From the NCBI GenBank assembly GCA_025331445.1, contig JAIWNE010000192.1, forward strand, positions 1-38,493: a stretch of DNA of 38,493 bases, read 5' to 3'. Below, in pieces: positions 9,399-18,258 of the stretch. The notes beneath the pieces are model-generated. The model had not been told where the DNA came from. It worked only from the letters and a program-made list of their open reading frames with translations, and did no database searches. The stretch is from Blakeslea trispora. Its lineage: Eukaryota > Mucoromycota > Mucoromycetes > Mucorales > Choanephoraceae. The translations under genes were made by a program, and so were the position numbers. The first letter of the stretch is position 1. Each line of letters starts with the position of its first letter.

Positions 9399-10371
9399 TT
9401 AAAACAAGGAACCAAAGTGTCTCAAATTGCACTCACATTAGGGCTGAGAGAGGCCACCATCTATGCGGCTCTAAAGAGAGCAGAATTAAGGGGCACCACG
9501 GCTCGAGCAAAAGGATCTGGTGGACTAAAGAAGCTCTCACCAAGAATACTGAGAATACTTAGAAGAGAAGTGATCTTTAACAGGAGAGCCACACTGGCTG
9601 AATTGACAGCATCTCTCCCTGTTAAAGTTCACCCCTCAACAGTACGTCGTGCTTTGCACAGTATGGGGTTTCGCAACCGTGTGGTCGTGAGAAAGCCCTT
9701 TCTTACTTCTCTGCATCGATTTAATCGACTCAAGTTTGCAAAGAAGTACCAATATCTCACGGTCGAGAACTGGAAGAAGGTGGTATTCACGGATGAAAGC
9801 TCCTTCAAAAATGGCAAAAATTCCGCCCATGTCATGGTTTGGCGCTTAGCTAATGAGAAGTATCTGGAGGGTTGCTTGGCGCCTACTTTTAATAGTGGTA
9901 GGACCAGCCTGATGGTTTGGGGAGCCATCAGATATGACCATAAGTCTGAGCTCCACTTTTGCAGCAATGAAGAGCGAAAAGGGACCGGGTTTCGTATCAT
10001 GCATATGCGAAGGCCCGCTCCTAAGATTCTATGGAACTGAGCAAGATCTTATCCTAATAAAAGATGGCGCTCCGGTTCATAGATGCAGAGCTGCAAAAGA
10101 ATGGAAGGCTCAGAGAGGTATGCAAGTCTTACCATGGCCTGCACAATCGCCTGATTTAAATCCAATCAAAAATTTGTGGATGATAACAAAAAGGCGTGTG
10201 TAGGCCCTTCGGGCTAGAGGTAGACGTCCAAGAGACTTGGACGAGTATAAGGCATGCTTGCAAATGTTTTGGGATGAACTACAACCGCATGATTGGAACA
10301 AACTCATTGCAAGCATGCCTAGTAGACTTGAAGAGATCATTAAGAATAAAGGTGGGCCAACTCATCATTAG
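9399..10371 (+). pseudogene. Tc1/mariner transposase, frameshifted, catalytic Glu replaced
   Basis: The reading starts inside the first helix-turn-helix (KQGTKVSQIALTLGL) and continues through a basic linker and VHPSTVRRALHSMGF. FTDESS holds the first catalytic Asp (codon 9792). Near 9960-10010 the frame shifts, and the second frame gives LILIKDGAPVHR with the second Asp (codon 10063). Then SPDLNPIKNLW appears, where Tc1 proteins have NPIENLW, so the third catalytic Glu is Lys (AAA 10168-10170) after 34 intervening residues. A TAG at 10201-10203 follows, and the tail ends MPSRLEEIIKNKGG before TAG 10369. The 5' truncation, frameshift, nonsense codon and lost Glu make it inactive. Confidence 0.88.
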
Positions 10372-10572
10372 TCGACCCTATTTGATTAAAAAAATTCTCT
10401 TTTTGTTTTATAAAACTATTTCAGTATAATTTGCAAAAACCTCTAGCTGTTATTTATACGATTTAGAGAGTTTGGTAGAAGTTCAGTAGTCCTTTGAAGA
10501 TCATTATCATTACCTATTATCATTTCAATTTTGCGGGTTTTAAATAATTCAAATTATTTTGGGAGCCCACTG
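9399..10572 (+). mobile_element. Tc1/mariner remnant lacking its 5' end
   Basis: The right end is clear: GGGAGCCCACTG ends at 10572 and is followed by TA (10573-10574), where the Tnp2 frame resumes. The left end has no matching TACAGTGGGC terminus. Tnp2 and Tc1 coding sequence abut near 9398, so the left TIR and the first codons are gone. A single deletion removing the Tnp2 core together with the Tc1 left end explains both losses. Confidence 0.75.
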
Positions 10573-11870
10573 TACAATGGAACTTACAAGGATAAATTTG
10601 TGGCAGCGCTTTGTCCTAGTACAATCTCCGTTGGTAGACAAGTACAGTCAAATCTCGATTTAGTCATACGGTGGGTGGAGGCAAATTCTATGACAAAATC
10701 AAATTATGACAGAATAAAATGATGTGACTGTATAAATTTTAGCAGTCACATAGTGTTCCTCAATCATAAATGCACAATTGGTTTAATAGCAATATTATCA
10801 TTACTCATTTGAGTAAAAATTCGATAAACTCGTCTTTCACTTTAGGACAATGAGTTTTTTGTTGTTCCTAACACTCAATCTCTGAACTGACATCTCAGAC
10901 AGGTCTTCAATTTTTTTTTGTAAATTACTAATAGCGCTTTGACTAGGCAAGCAGTCCATGTTGAATGGGCGCTTTACCCAACAAGACATCTACTCTTGAG
11001 TTTTTTTGGGTCTATAAGCGGCCACAAAACAAATTTTCAAGCGCTGTTTCTAATCAAACTTATCATGCTTATTCTTTTCAGGTGTTTGCTAAGCATTGAC
11101 AAGAACAAGAGGTGAAGCGTTTGATAAGTTGTGCATAGCCACATAAATGTTTTAAGTTTGTTAGATTAGACAAAAAAGTAAGACCAGAGCAAGAATGTCT
11201 TACAGTACAAAGTATAATCAAAGATTTTTTCTCAAAAAAATTCGATTTTTTGCTATTCGATTGAATTTAAAATATAAAATATCCAATCATATCTTTTTAA
11301 AAGTTAAAATTCTGTCATACGGTTTCTGTAAATTTTATGACTATGACAAAATCAAAATTCAGTCATATTTGCATACTACCGAGAGTTGCTGGAGCCAAAT
11401 CGTATGACAAAATCAAGTATGACAAAATCGAAGTCTGACTGTAAAGTTGTTTAAGCATGTCGATATACTGGGCAACCAGTTTAAGTCTGTTGAGGCGTCA
11501 AAAATAAAAAACGTGGTTCATATGCTCTTGCATACATGCAACAAGACGACGCTGCTGTACTTCGGTACTGTCAAGTGCAGTGTCTATTTAAAAGCTCAAT
11601 AATGGTAGAAGATGAAAACGATGACCTATCACCAACAACCCACACTCTTGCCTTTGCCAAATGGTTAAAAAATCAGATAAGCAACTGTACCACGAAAACA
11701 ACAGCGATCCAAATAAGTATGGTGTGGAGCTTTTGCAGTCTTCTTTCAAAGTTGACTCGCATGCTTCCATCATCCCCATCAGTCAACTCTACAGTCAAGC
11801 TGCTATTGTCTTAAACCACTTTGAAAATCTCCATGTTGCTCTCGATTTGTCTGCTAAAATAATTGCTTAG
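10573..11870 (+). pseudogene. Tnp2-type transposase, C-terminal part
   Basis: Directly after the Tc1 right end the frame YNGTYKDKFVAALCPSTISV (10573-10642) continues across the MITE into KLFKHVDILGNQFKSVEAS (from 11444). It then shows two small frame changes (about 11570-11600 and 11650-11700): LLYFGTVKC, then THTLAFAKWL, then KYGVELLQSSF and SIIPISQLYSQAAIV, ending at TAG 11868-11870. This order (aromatic strand, HTxAFxxW, a final I-P-hydrophobic block before a Lys-rich end) is typical of C-termini of fungal Tnp2-like proteins. The DDE core between 9398 and 10573 is absent, so this is the distal half of the same gene as 7709-9398. Confidence 0.65.
10645..11441. mobile_element. Short TIR element (pogo/Tc1-type MITE) in the Tnp2 C-terminal exon
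   Basis: The left end is CAGTCAAATCTCGATTTAGTCATAC and the right end, reverse-complemented, is CAGTCAGACTTCGATTTTGTCATAC, flanked by TA at 10643-10644 and 11442-11443. Excising the element plus one TA restores a continuous Tnp2 frame (...GRQ-V-KLFKHV...), which proves both boundaries. The interior has no transposase. Copies of the terminal words recur inside (10690-10729, 11330-11370), including an 85-bp sub-unit 10645-10729 that looks like a complete mini-element. Confidence 0.88.
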
Positions 11871-11897
11871 TTTGGTTTCTTTCTTCTCTGTTCTCCC

Positions 11898-12026
11898 TTC
11901 TTTGTTCTTTTTTTTTCTTTTTTTCTTTTTTTCTTTTTTTCTTTTTTTCTTTTTTTCTTTTTTTCTTTTTTTTCTTTTTCTCTTTTTCTCTTTTTCTCTT
12001 TTTCTCTTTTTCTCTTTTTCTCTTTT
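11898..12026 (+). repeat. Polypyrimidine microsatellite
   Basis: Units of C with 5-8 T to about 11975, then a regular TTTTTCTC octamer repeated about six times to 12026. It lies between the convergent Tnp2 3' end and the gene at 12343-13402. Confidence 0.95.
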
Positions 12027-12342
12027 TCATAGTCATAATTTTCTTTTTTGCATATGTTGTTCTTACATCAATTACTTTTTTTTTCTAATTTATCTGTTCT
12101 TCAATAAATTGTTATAATTCTTTTAATGTTTTTCAAATTTCTCTTCTTTTTTTTTACATTTTCGAATTATCAGTTTTTGATTCTTTTTATTGTTGCGTTT
12201 ACTATTCATTTCGGCATCAACTTTGGAAATTAACACTTGTCATGCAGCGATGTACTTTTTTATACGCTTATATCATTTTTTGAGTTAAACATTTTATTAT
12301 TTCAAAAAAAAACAAATTAAAGAGAAGAGAACGAAACAAAAG

Positions 12343-13402
12343 TTAGGAGCGATAAGCCTTACGAGGAAGAGCTTGACGATACTTGTCAGGCAACTCCACC
12401 TTAACAACCTCGACGCAACGAGAAACACGAGCATGTCTTGGTCTGCCGTGCATGGCTGCTCTGTCGAGCGCACGGTAGAAGTTGTTCAACTAAACATAAA
12501 TAATCAGGATCATATATGAAAACTCCAAGTAATACAACATACCTCTTCCGAGCGCCAAGAAAGAACAACTGTACGGAATTAACGCCAGTGACAAGTTCAT
12601 CACCCTCTTCTTCCTCGGACATGTACTTTGACTGAAGTACAGCCTCACATTCTTCGCTTGTACCAAAGCCCAAACCAAGCAAACCTTGAGAGACAAGGTA
12701 CTGTTCGTTGCGAACAGCACGCTTCTACAAAAAAAAAGAGGTGAGTAATTATTTAAAGCTTGACAATAAATTCTTTTACTAACTCTCTGCAAACGTCTAG
12801 CTTTAAAAAGCGAGGCATTTCTCTGTTCAAGCTCCTGGAGAGCATGGTCTTTCTTCTTGTCTCGTTTGACAATACCGTCAAATTGATTTCTGATCTTCAT
12901 TTTCAGAGCCAAAAGAAGACCAGCAGAAAGCTCTTGATCAACTAGGTGACCGGTAAGAGCCTTTACTTCTTCGATTGCACCTTTGTAGATGCAAATGAAG
13001 GCATACAAGTTTCTTGTCGTATGTCTCATTGACTGGTCAAATACAAATTCAACACCAAGGACTTTTGCCTTTTCGATGGCAATTTTGACAGCATTCTAAG
13101 CAATAATATAAATATGTAATTAAAAGTGATAGTATGAAAGGAAATGAATAACTTACTCGCAAGGCACGGTTATCACCATATCTGGGCCCATCGTTGGCAT
13201 TGGCGGTGGGCTGGCGAGCAGGGATGAAGATAGCTTCCATTCTGCCGACACAACTGCTCATGAGGTCGAAAGCCTCTTCAAGACGGCTCTCAGCAACATA
13301 AGGGTGAGCAACAGACCGAGAAGCAGCAGGACGAAGGGCAGGACGAAGGGCAGGACGAAGGGCAGGGCGAGAAGCGGTAGCAACAACAGAAATCTGGTTC
13401 AT
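12343..13402 (-). CDS. Unknown four-exon gene, apparently intact
   Basis: Exons 13402-13157, 13095-12784, 12724-12543 and probably 12460-12343 join through GT-AG introns (61, 59 and about 82 bp) into about 285 codons with no stop. I recognise no family. Exon 1 encodes Ala/Arg/Pro-rich tandem tetrapeptides (RPAL repeated three times, from a 12-bp DNA repeat) and then a helical region. Exon 2 is helical and basic (KRDKKKDHALQELEQRNASLFKARRLQR is one run, shown only in part: KRDKKKDHALQELEQ). Exon 3 ends with an acidic SEEEEGDEL loop. The last acceptor is uncertain: TTTAG at 12490 gives an immediate TGA, while ACAG at 12461 keeps the frame. An intact, intron-rich gene amid decayed transposons suggests selection or recent arrival. 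It may be an accessory gene of the Tnp2 element. Confidence 0.6.
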
Positions 13403-13450
13403 TTTGCGTGAGTAAAAAGATGATGAAATCAAATCGAGTATCTTGCATCT

Positions 13451-13459
13451 CTTTTTATA
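13451..13459 (-). promoter_or_regulatory. TATA box of the four-exon gene
   Basis: TATAAAAAG on the - strand, about 50 bp upstream of ATG 13402, well placed for a core promoter. Confidence 0.5.
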
Positions 13460-13790
13460 CAATTTTCTACAGATTGTATTTTTACAAATCTTTTTTTGTT
13501 TTCGGTTAGTTTTTTGTGTAAAAATAGGAGTTTGATGATATTTCAATTTATTTAGAACGATTTTCTTTGTCAGTTTTATTCTTTTCTCTTCTATTGCTAT
13601 TACTTTATCTTCATTTTGAAATAAAAGTTGTAAGTACTTTCCCATATATAAGCAACAGTTTATTGAATATGATTCTTCATGCAGGCATGTTATCTTTAGA
13701 GCTTATGAAGACTGATACATAATTTAAGGTACAAGTTGACGAACAAATACATTGCTGTTTACTTACCATCCTTTTTTTTCTTTTCTCAAG

Positions 13791-14134
13791 AAACTTGGTA
13801 TAAAAGTAAGTAAAGTCATTAAATATAACTTAAGACCTCTCTAACTCTTCTATTTAATTACCTTAGCCACTCGGAATTGCATCTGGCTATAACCTAAGAT
13901 GCTATGATGCTTTAGTATGTAAGTAAATGATTAAAGTATCTTATTTTCTGTTGAACTTATTCAGTTTTTCTAGTTTCTTTTCTGTTGTTAAGCTTCTATC
14001 GCTTTAGTGCATCACCCTTTACTTTCTGGACGGCTGTTCAAGACTTTCAAAGTAAGTAAATAACATTATTTTCTGCTTGCTTTTTAACTAACTGATTTGT
14101 TATTTTAATAGTCATTTTTCTAGGATTTTTTTGA
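13791..14134 (+). pseudogene. Chain of mini-exons encoding a hydrophobic peptide
   Basis: Four short exons follow strong splice signals: 13791-13805 (after a polypyrimidine-CAAG), 13867-13918, 13974-14051 and 14112-14134. The introns are 61, 55 and 60 bp, each with a GTAAGTAA donor and TAG acceptor. The joined frame stays open to TGA 14132-14134 and encodes about 55 residues including a hydrophobic stretch (LVFSFLLLSFYRF). Three matched donors plus a preserved frame are unlikely by chance, so this is a real gene or gene fragment. No upstream start exon was found and I recognise no family; a membrane segment is likely. Confidence 0.5.
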
Positions 14135-14189
14135 TTTTAAATGCTTGAAATACAAGAAATTGTTGCCATTTCGTGATAACTGATTTTGC

Positions 14190-14285
14190 TTTTCTGCCTG
14201 TTATTTTGCCTGCCTTTCGTCTGCTTTTTGGCTGCTTTTTTGCCCGCTTTTTTGCCTACTATTTTGGCTAAATTTCTGCCTGGTC
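14190..14285 (+). repeat. Degenerate tandem repeat of TTTTTTGCCTGC type
   Basis: About six imperfect 13-16-bp units (TTTTGCCTGC, TTCGTCTGC, TTTTTGGCTGC, TTTTTTGCCCGC, TTTTTTGCCTAC). It lies about 1 kb inside the right TIR-like repeat and may be the counterpart of the T-rich array at 5745-6045. Confidence 0.6.
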
Positions 14286-14464
14286 CTTCTACCTGGATTC
14301 CTATAGAATCCCTAATATTTTCCCCCTGTATAAACTATTATTTTCAGCCAATATATACCATTTTTTATAATAAAAAGCACTATTTTTAGACCTATAATCC
14401 TTTATATTTGATCTATATAACCCAATCATAAAGGAGTGTATTGACGTAAAGAAGCTCATTTTGT

Positions 14465-14820
14465 CCAATTAAAAGCATACATTAAATAAAGATACCAAGT
14501 ATGAAGCCAATTAAAACGAATTAATGATTGTATATTTTGATAAAGAAGCCAATTGAATGAGGATGTCATGAGTAAACAATCCAATCAGGTCTCTTTAATG
14601 GAAGCGAAAGACAAAGAGGTTCACTCAAACTCTCATGCGAAAACACAAGACGTTGCTCCGCCCTATCTTACAATGCGTTGACACATGACAGTGTTTCGCT
14701 TTGTCATCCCAATGCGACAACACATGATGCCCCACGCTTTGCGCACGTCATGCCTGGAACGTGCGTTACAATCAAGTTATCCGCAAAAATTGACATGCGC
14801 GCGACGACCCTTTATATGCA
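14465..14820 (+). promoter_or_regulatory. CCAAT cluster followed by GC-rich, TATA-containing DNA
   Basis: CCAAT occurs at 14465, 14507, 14549 and 14581, spaced 42, 42 and 32 bp and all in one orientation. A locally GC-rich stretch (14640-14870) with TTTATATGC at 14811 and a perfect 12-bp palindrome GCCGAATTCGGC near 14832 follows, with AATAAA near 15022. This is promoter-like or could be part of a solo LTR. The overlapping ORF 14678-14911 shows no domain. Confidence 0.35.
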
Positions 14821-15273
14821 GTGTGTCCGGCCGAATTCGGCAACACTGCGACTCGAACTATTGAATGACGTTGCCTTTATTTTATTTCCCATTCTCATTC
14901 AGTCCAACTAGACCTTCATAGCCCAAGGAAACATGATTGATTATATCAACCATTGTTCACAAACACGTTCCATTTCTTAAAATTCCAATGTATTAGTATA
15001 AGCACTCATAATCAATAATTGAATAAACGGGAGTCTTTTCTTTCTCTTTAATAAGTGGTGCGTAGTTTGGAAGTTTGATCCTGAAGGTAGAAGAATTGTT
15101 CGTTGTTGCTGTTGTGTGAAGCTCTCTATTGGATATAGTTATAGATATGACTATGCTAGGAAGAGAAGGCTTGGTAGAAGTTGTAAGCGCTGTCCTTTTT
15201 TAGTTCCCGTGTTTAGGCGGTACCATTCATCTTTAATCATTCCTTTGCGCACTCAATTCCGCCCACATTTATC

Positions 15274-15315
15274 AAACCAATAAAAACCCTCAAAAGTCTA
15301 TCATAGACTTTTCAA
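15274..15315 (-). repeat. Right copy of the TIR-like repeat
   Basis: Read on the - strand it begins TTGAAAAGTCTA at 15315 and continues TTTTGAGGGT and GGTTTGATAAA, matching 5097-5142. It contains a perfect palindrome, AAAAGTCTA-TGA-TAGACTTTT, imperfect in the left copy. Such a palindrome is a plausible transposase-binding site. Confidence 0.7.
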
Positions 15316-16040
15316 CAAAACTTAGTATCAAGAAGGTGGATATCGCGGCATTGCATTTCTAAAAAATCTTTATTAATAGTCAGCCAATGATGTTTGAGGG
15401 TCAGCAATTGGTGAAAATTGGGGTTAGTAAATTCAGCAGTCTGTACAAAAAGTTGTATGCATTTTTATCTCTTTTAAAAAATCTGGTGATGTTCTTACAC
15501 TGCTCCAAAATTTGTTGAATTGCTAGATGCAAAACTAAAAATGAATTTGATTACGGGACCATCGAAGTTCCAATTAAACCTTCTTGAATGGATTTCAAAA
15601 TGCGCTATTGAAAAAAGTCCTTTTAGCCAACAAATTATTTTTTGTGAGTCTCTTCGCATAGCCATGTTCTCGTAAATCACGTGACTGTCGGATTTACAGC
15701 CCAAAACTCTCTAATTAAAGATTTTGACTCCGCCTCGACAGTCGTCTACAAATTTTTTGCTGCGAATGTGAATCGAGGATGGACCATTTATACAAGTTTT
15801 TGCCTCAATCGAAACTTTATTGATAATCGGCTTCAAATGGTCCATCTTTGAACACATCTCAACAATTGTTTTATTTTTGATTATTGCAAGCATACCAACA
15901 CCATTAAAGGTATAACCTCTTCACGTTTTAGACTATTTTACTTATTCTCTATCAGAGGTACTTCAAATGCTACCTAATTAAGGATATTTTTTAGAGAAAA
16001 AACCAAAAAAAAAACCGCTCCCTGGATCCTGCCTAATTTT
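15316..16040. other. Decayed DNA, nothing firmly recognised
   Basis: Adjacent - strand ORFs (15711-15893 and 15495-15704) might be pieces of one former gene, but no motif is diagnostic. TTTGAGGGT recurs at about 15390. Confidence 0.4.
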
Positions 16041-16274
16041 ATGTGTAGGCGCAAATATGCCTCAAATATTTATGCTGGTCTTTTAAAGTCACTACGAGAA
16101 GTCCAATTTGATAGGTCGGATTTGCAGCCTCCCATCCTCAATGAGGTGGACGACTTGGATGAAGACACAGAGTCAGAAGAAGATGACTCGTTCGAGGAGA
16201 AACTTCCTTTGGATCTTGAAATAGGAGGGCCTCAAAAATTTGACGAACAAGTACTATCTCTGACGACTCTTTGA
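16041..16274 (+). pseudogene. Acidic ORF fragment paralogous to 24562-24828
   Basis: It encodes RRKYA, a short spacer, LLKSLREVQFDRSDLQPPI and then an acidic run (DEDTESEEDDSFEE). The ORF at 24562 shows the same layout: RRKYA, FLKFIWEVEFDRGDKQAPI, then an acidic tail. At protein level the first ~35 residues are clearly related; flanking DNA is not obviously so. It is probably the end of a transposon-encoded protein of unidentified family. Confidence 0.5.
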
Positions 16275-16599
16275 AGAATTTGCACAACAGCAAAATAAAA
16301 TATTTTCTCATAAAATACTTCTTCTATTTTATTTTTAAACTTAATCTTTGCGTATACATTTCAAAATTAAGGCCAACCTAATTTGTACTTACATTGCGTT
16401 GAGCCAGTTTCTTGACAATTTTAGATTGTAGAGTACACCTCCGGACCAAAAACGACAAAAAATTATAAAATTTAAGTAGACGTTTAAATTTTAAACTATC
16501 ATGACTTTGTCAATTTTAATTTTCTTAACCAGGAACTTTTAGAACATAGATTTAAGAGCTCCAAAAACAACTTATCTTAAAATTGGATCAAATGTGCGC

Positions 16600-16913
16600 A
16601 GGCCCCTCAAAGTCCTTAAACATTAGTCAACCTTTGTCCCATTTCATGGAGCCTGAGGTTATTATTCTCATTTGTACGCGAAAACAAAGAATAACTGAAG
16701 ATAAGCTTTTTGGAGGTAGTAGTTGATAAGTAAGCTATATATATAAGTTTTTAATTTCAAAGTCGTAGAAAGGTGTAAATTAGTCATAAACCAATTATCT
16801 ACAAACAAATTTTTCTGATGCCAATGCTGATGAAAAAAACCATGTAATTTTTTGCCAATGTGGCTAGTTACAGTACCCAAAGCTTTAAAATGCAATATTA
16901 ATAATCCATTCAT
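16600..16913 (-). pseudogene. Probable piggyBac-like transposase remnant
   Basis: The - strand encodes GKKLHGFFHQHWHQKNLFVD followed by NWFMTNLHL, resembling the piggyBac DDE core where a hydrophobic strand ends in D-N-(aromatic)2 before a Ser/Thr-rich helix. A continuation with GSMKWDKG lies near 16610-16640 beyond a break. Stops and frame changes surround it. The match rests on one block, so the family call is tentative. Confidence 0.35.
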
Positions 16914-16979
16914 TAACTAGTCAATACTGATATGGGCACCATGTCAGTCATTCAATTTTCTTAAGCTAAGGAGGAAGAA

Positions 16980-18200
16980 GGCAATGTAGAGTTTTTGATG
17001 AACTCTGAAGATTTACCATCTGCTTTATCTTCAGCTGATAGCGATTTAGATGAAATGTCAGTTGACAATGCCAGCGAAACGTTATCGGAGTCTTCGTGCG
17101 CTAGCAACGAGCAAGATCCTATTGCTGTTGCTCATTCAGGAGAATATCGTATGTTCTTTATCACCTATACTGCTTATTGCTTAGACTACACGCTTATGGA
17201 CTTTGAAGAATTCGTGGAAAACGCATTCCCAGCCAACAAAATCTATAATAAAATGCGTTGGATTTTTAAGGGCCTCGACAATGATGACAAGCCAGTGAAA
17301 GTGAACTTGTGCAACGATTTTGGTGTGGCTAAGAGTCAGCAAATTCTTTGCAACTCGGATGCTGTTTACACCGGAATCACCAAATCGATTGCCATGAAAG
17401 ACCACGTCAAACAGCGTTTGTACTTTGCCACTGATTTCAGTGACAAAGTTAATTTTGCGGGTGCATTGAGTTTTGAGAACTCGCAACACTTCAGAAAACG
17501 TATCTGTATGAAACGGATGCACAATGAAGCAAGATTTTGGATTTTGCCATTGTTACTGAAGTCCCGTACTTTCTCTTTACCCTAATAAGTGGTGATCATT
17601 TATTTTCCCCAAATTTATTAGTGGAACAAAAATTGGAGAACCAATCCTTCAGAGGTTCATTTATCGATAGTAATAGAGTTAAAGCGTTCATCGACAAACA
17701 CTTTTTACCAGCCGCCAAATAAGTTCTTTCACCGTTACTCTTCAACAATCTGCATCTCAACTACCAACATTCTTTAAAACGTAACAAGCAGACAGGAGGT
17801 GCGATGTTTTGTACAACATAACATATCAACGAAGTCTTCGCTGCGGTTAGAACAAAGTTGGAAGGGAATGAGTGCTTTTGCTTCAAGCGTCTGCAATCGC
17901 AACTTTCAATGATAAAGTACGCTTTGATTGCTCATCGATATTCCGAAGATCTAGTATATTGATGAGACTGAGGTGGATTCAATTCCAGCTTTCACTGAAG
18001 TGGGTTTTAAGACCTACTTTATTGATAATTACGGCGGACCCTTTCTTATTTTTGTTTCAGATCAGCGAGTGAGCGACAACTTAAAAATCCCAAATATTAT
18101 GGCTGAAGTCTCTTTCGACACTATCTTAAAGATTACAGGGGAGAAGAAGGGTTTTAATTTTTTGATGTTAAATATTTTGAAGGTTAAAGGTTTTAACTAA
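16980..18200 (+). pseudogene. Unrecognised multi-part coding remnant
   Basis: It opens with an acidic Ser-rich region (EDLPSALSSADSDLDEM), then a possible 36-bp in-frame intron (GTATGT...TTAG, 17148-17183), and LMDFEEFVENAFPANKIYNK to about residue 180. Near 17520-17540 the frame changes and continues FAIVTEVPYFLFTLISGDHL to TAA 17722. Further fragments with one more shift and stops follow: LSMIKYALIAHRYSEDLVY, then PAFTEVGFKTYFIDNYGG. Long stretches have protein-like composition, so this was once a gene of roughly 370 residues or more. I do not recognise it. Host gene and transposon accessory gene are both possible. Confidence 0.45.
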
Positions 18201-18220
18201 GCGACAAAAAATTTAAAGAA

Positions 18221-18258
18221 GCGGAGTTTTAACCTTATCAGTACGGTTAAAACTCCGC
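18221..18258. repeat. Perfect 14-bp inverted repeat
   Basis: GCGGAGTTTTAACC (18221-18234) and GGTTAAAACTCCGC (18245-18258) with a 10-base loop. Further GGTTTTAA/TTAAAACC words occur at about 18150, 18181-18197 and 18273, so the hairpin sits in a cluster of the same motif. Confidence 0.85.

Larger units (their letters stand above)
5097..15315. mobile_element. Candidate composite DNA transposon carrying Tnp2, OTU protease and an unknown gene
   Basis: Two copies of one ~45-bp sequence face each other at 5097-5142 and 15274-15315. Both read inward TTGAAAAGTCTA, then TTTTGAGGGT, then GGTTTGATAAA. Between them lie an OTU-protease gene (-), a Tnp2-type transposase (+), a four-exon gene (-) and a mini-exon chain (+). 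Removing the Tc1 remnant and the MITE leaves about 8.2 kb, a plausible size for an EnSpm/CMC-like element. T-rich degenerate repeats near each end (5745-6045 and 14190-14285) could be subterminal repeats. I could not define a target-site duplication, and the repeat might instead be a dispersed family that landed twice. The unit is inferred. Confidence 0.45.

Noticed and set aside
11863..12117. Phe-rich and Lys-rich ORFs over the polypyrimidine tract
   Set aside because: Products of a microsatellite.
14678..14911. 77-codon ORF in the GC-rich patch
   Set aside because: No domain and no splice or start context; it is probably open because the patch is GC-rich.
16668..16913. Calling this a firm piggyBac gene
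   Set aside because: Only one motif block matches, so it is kept as tentative.
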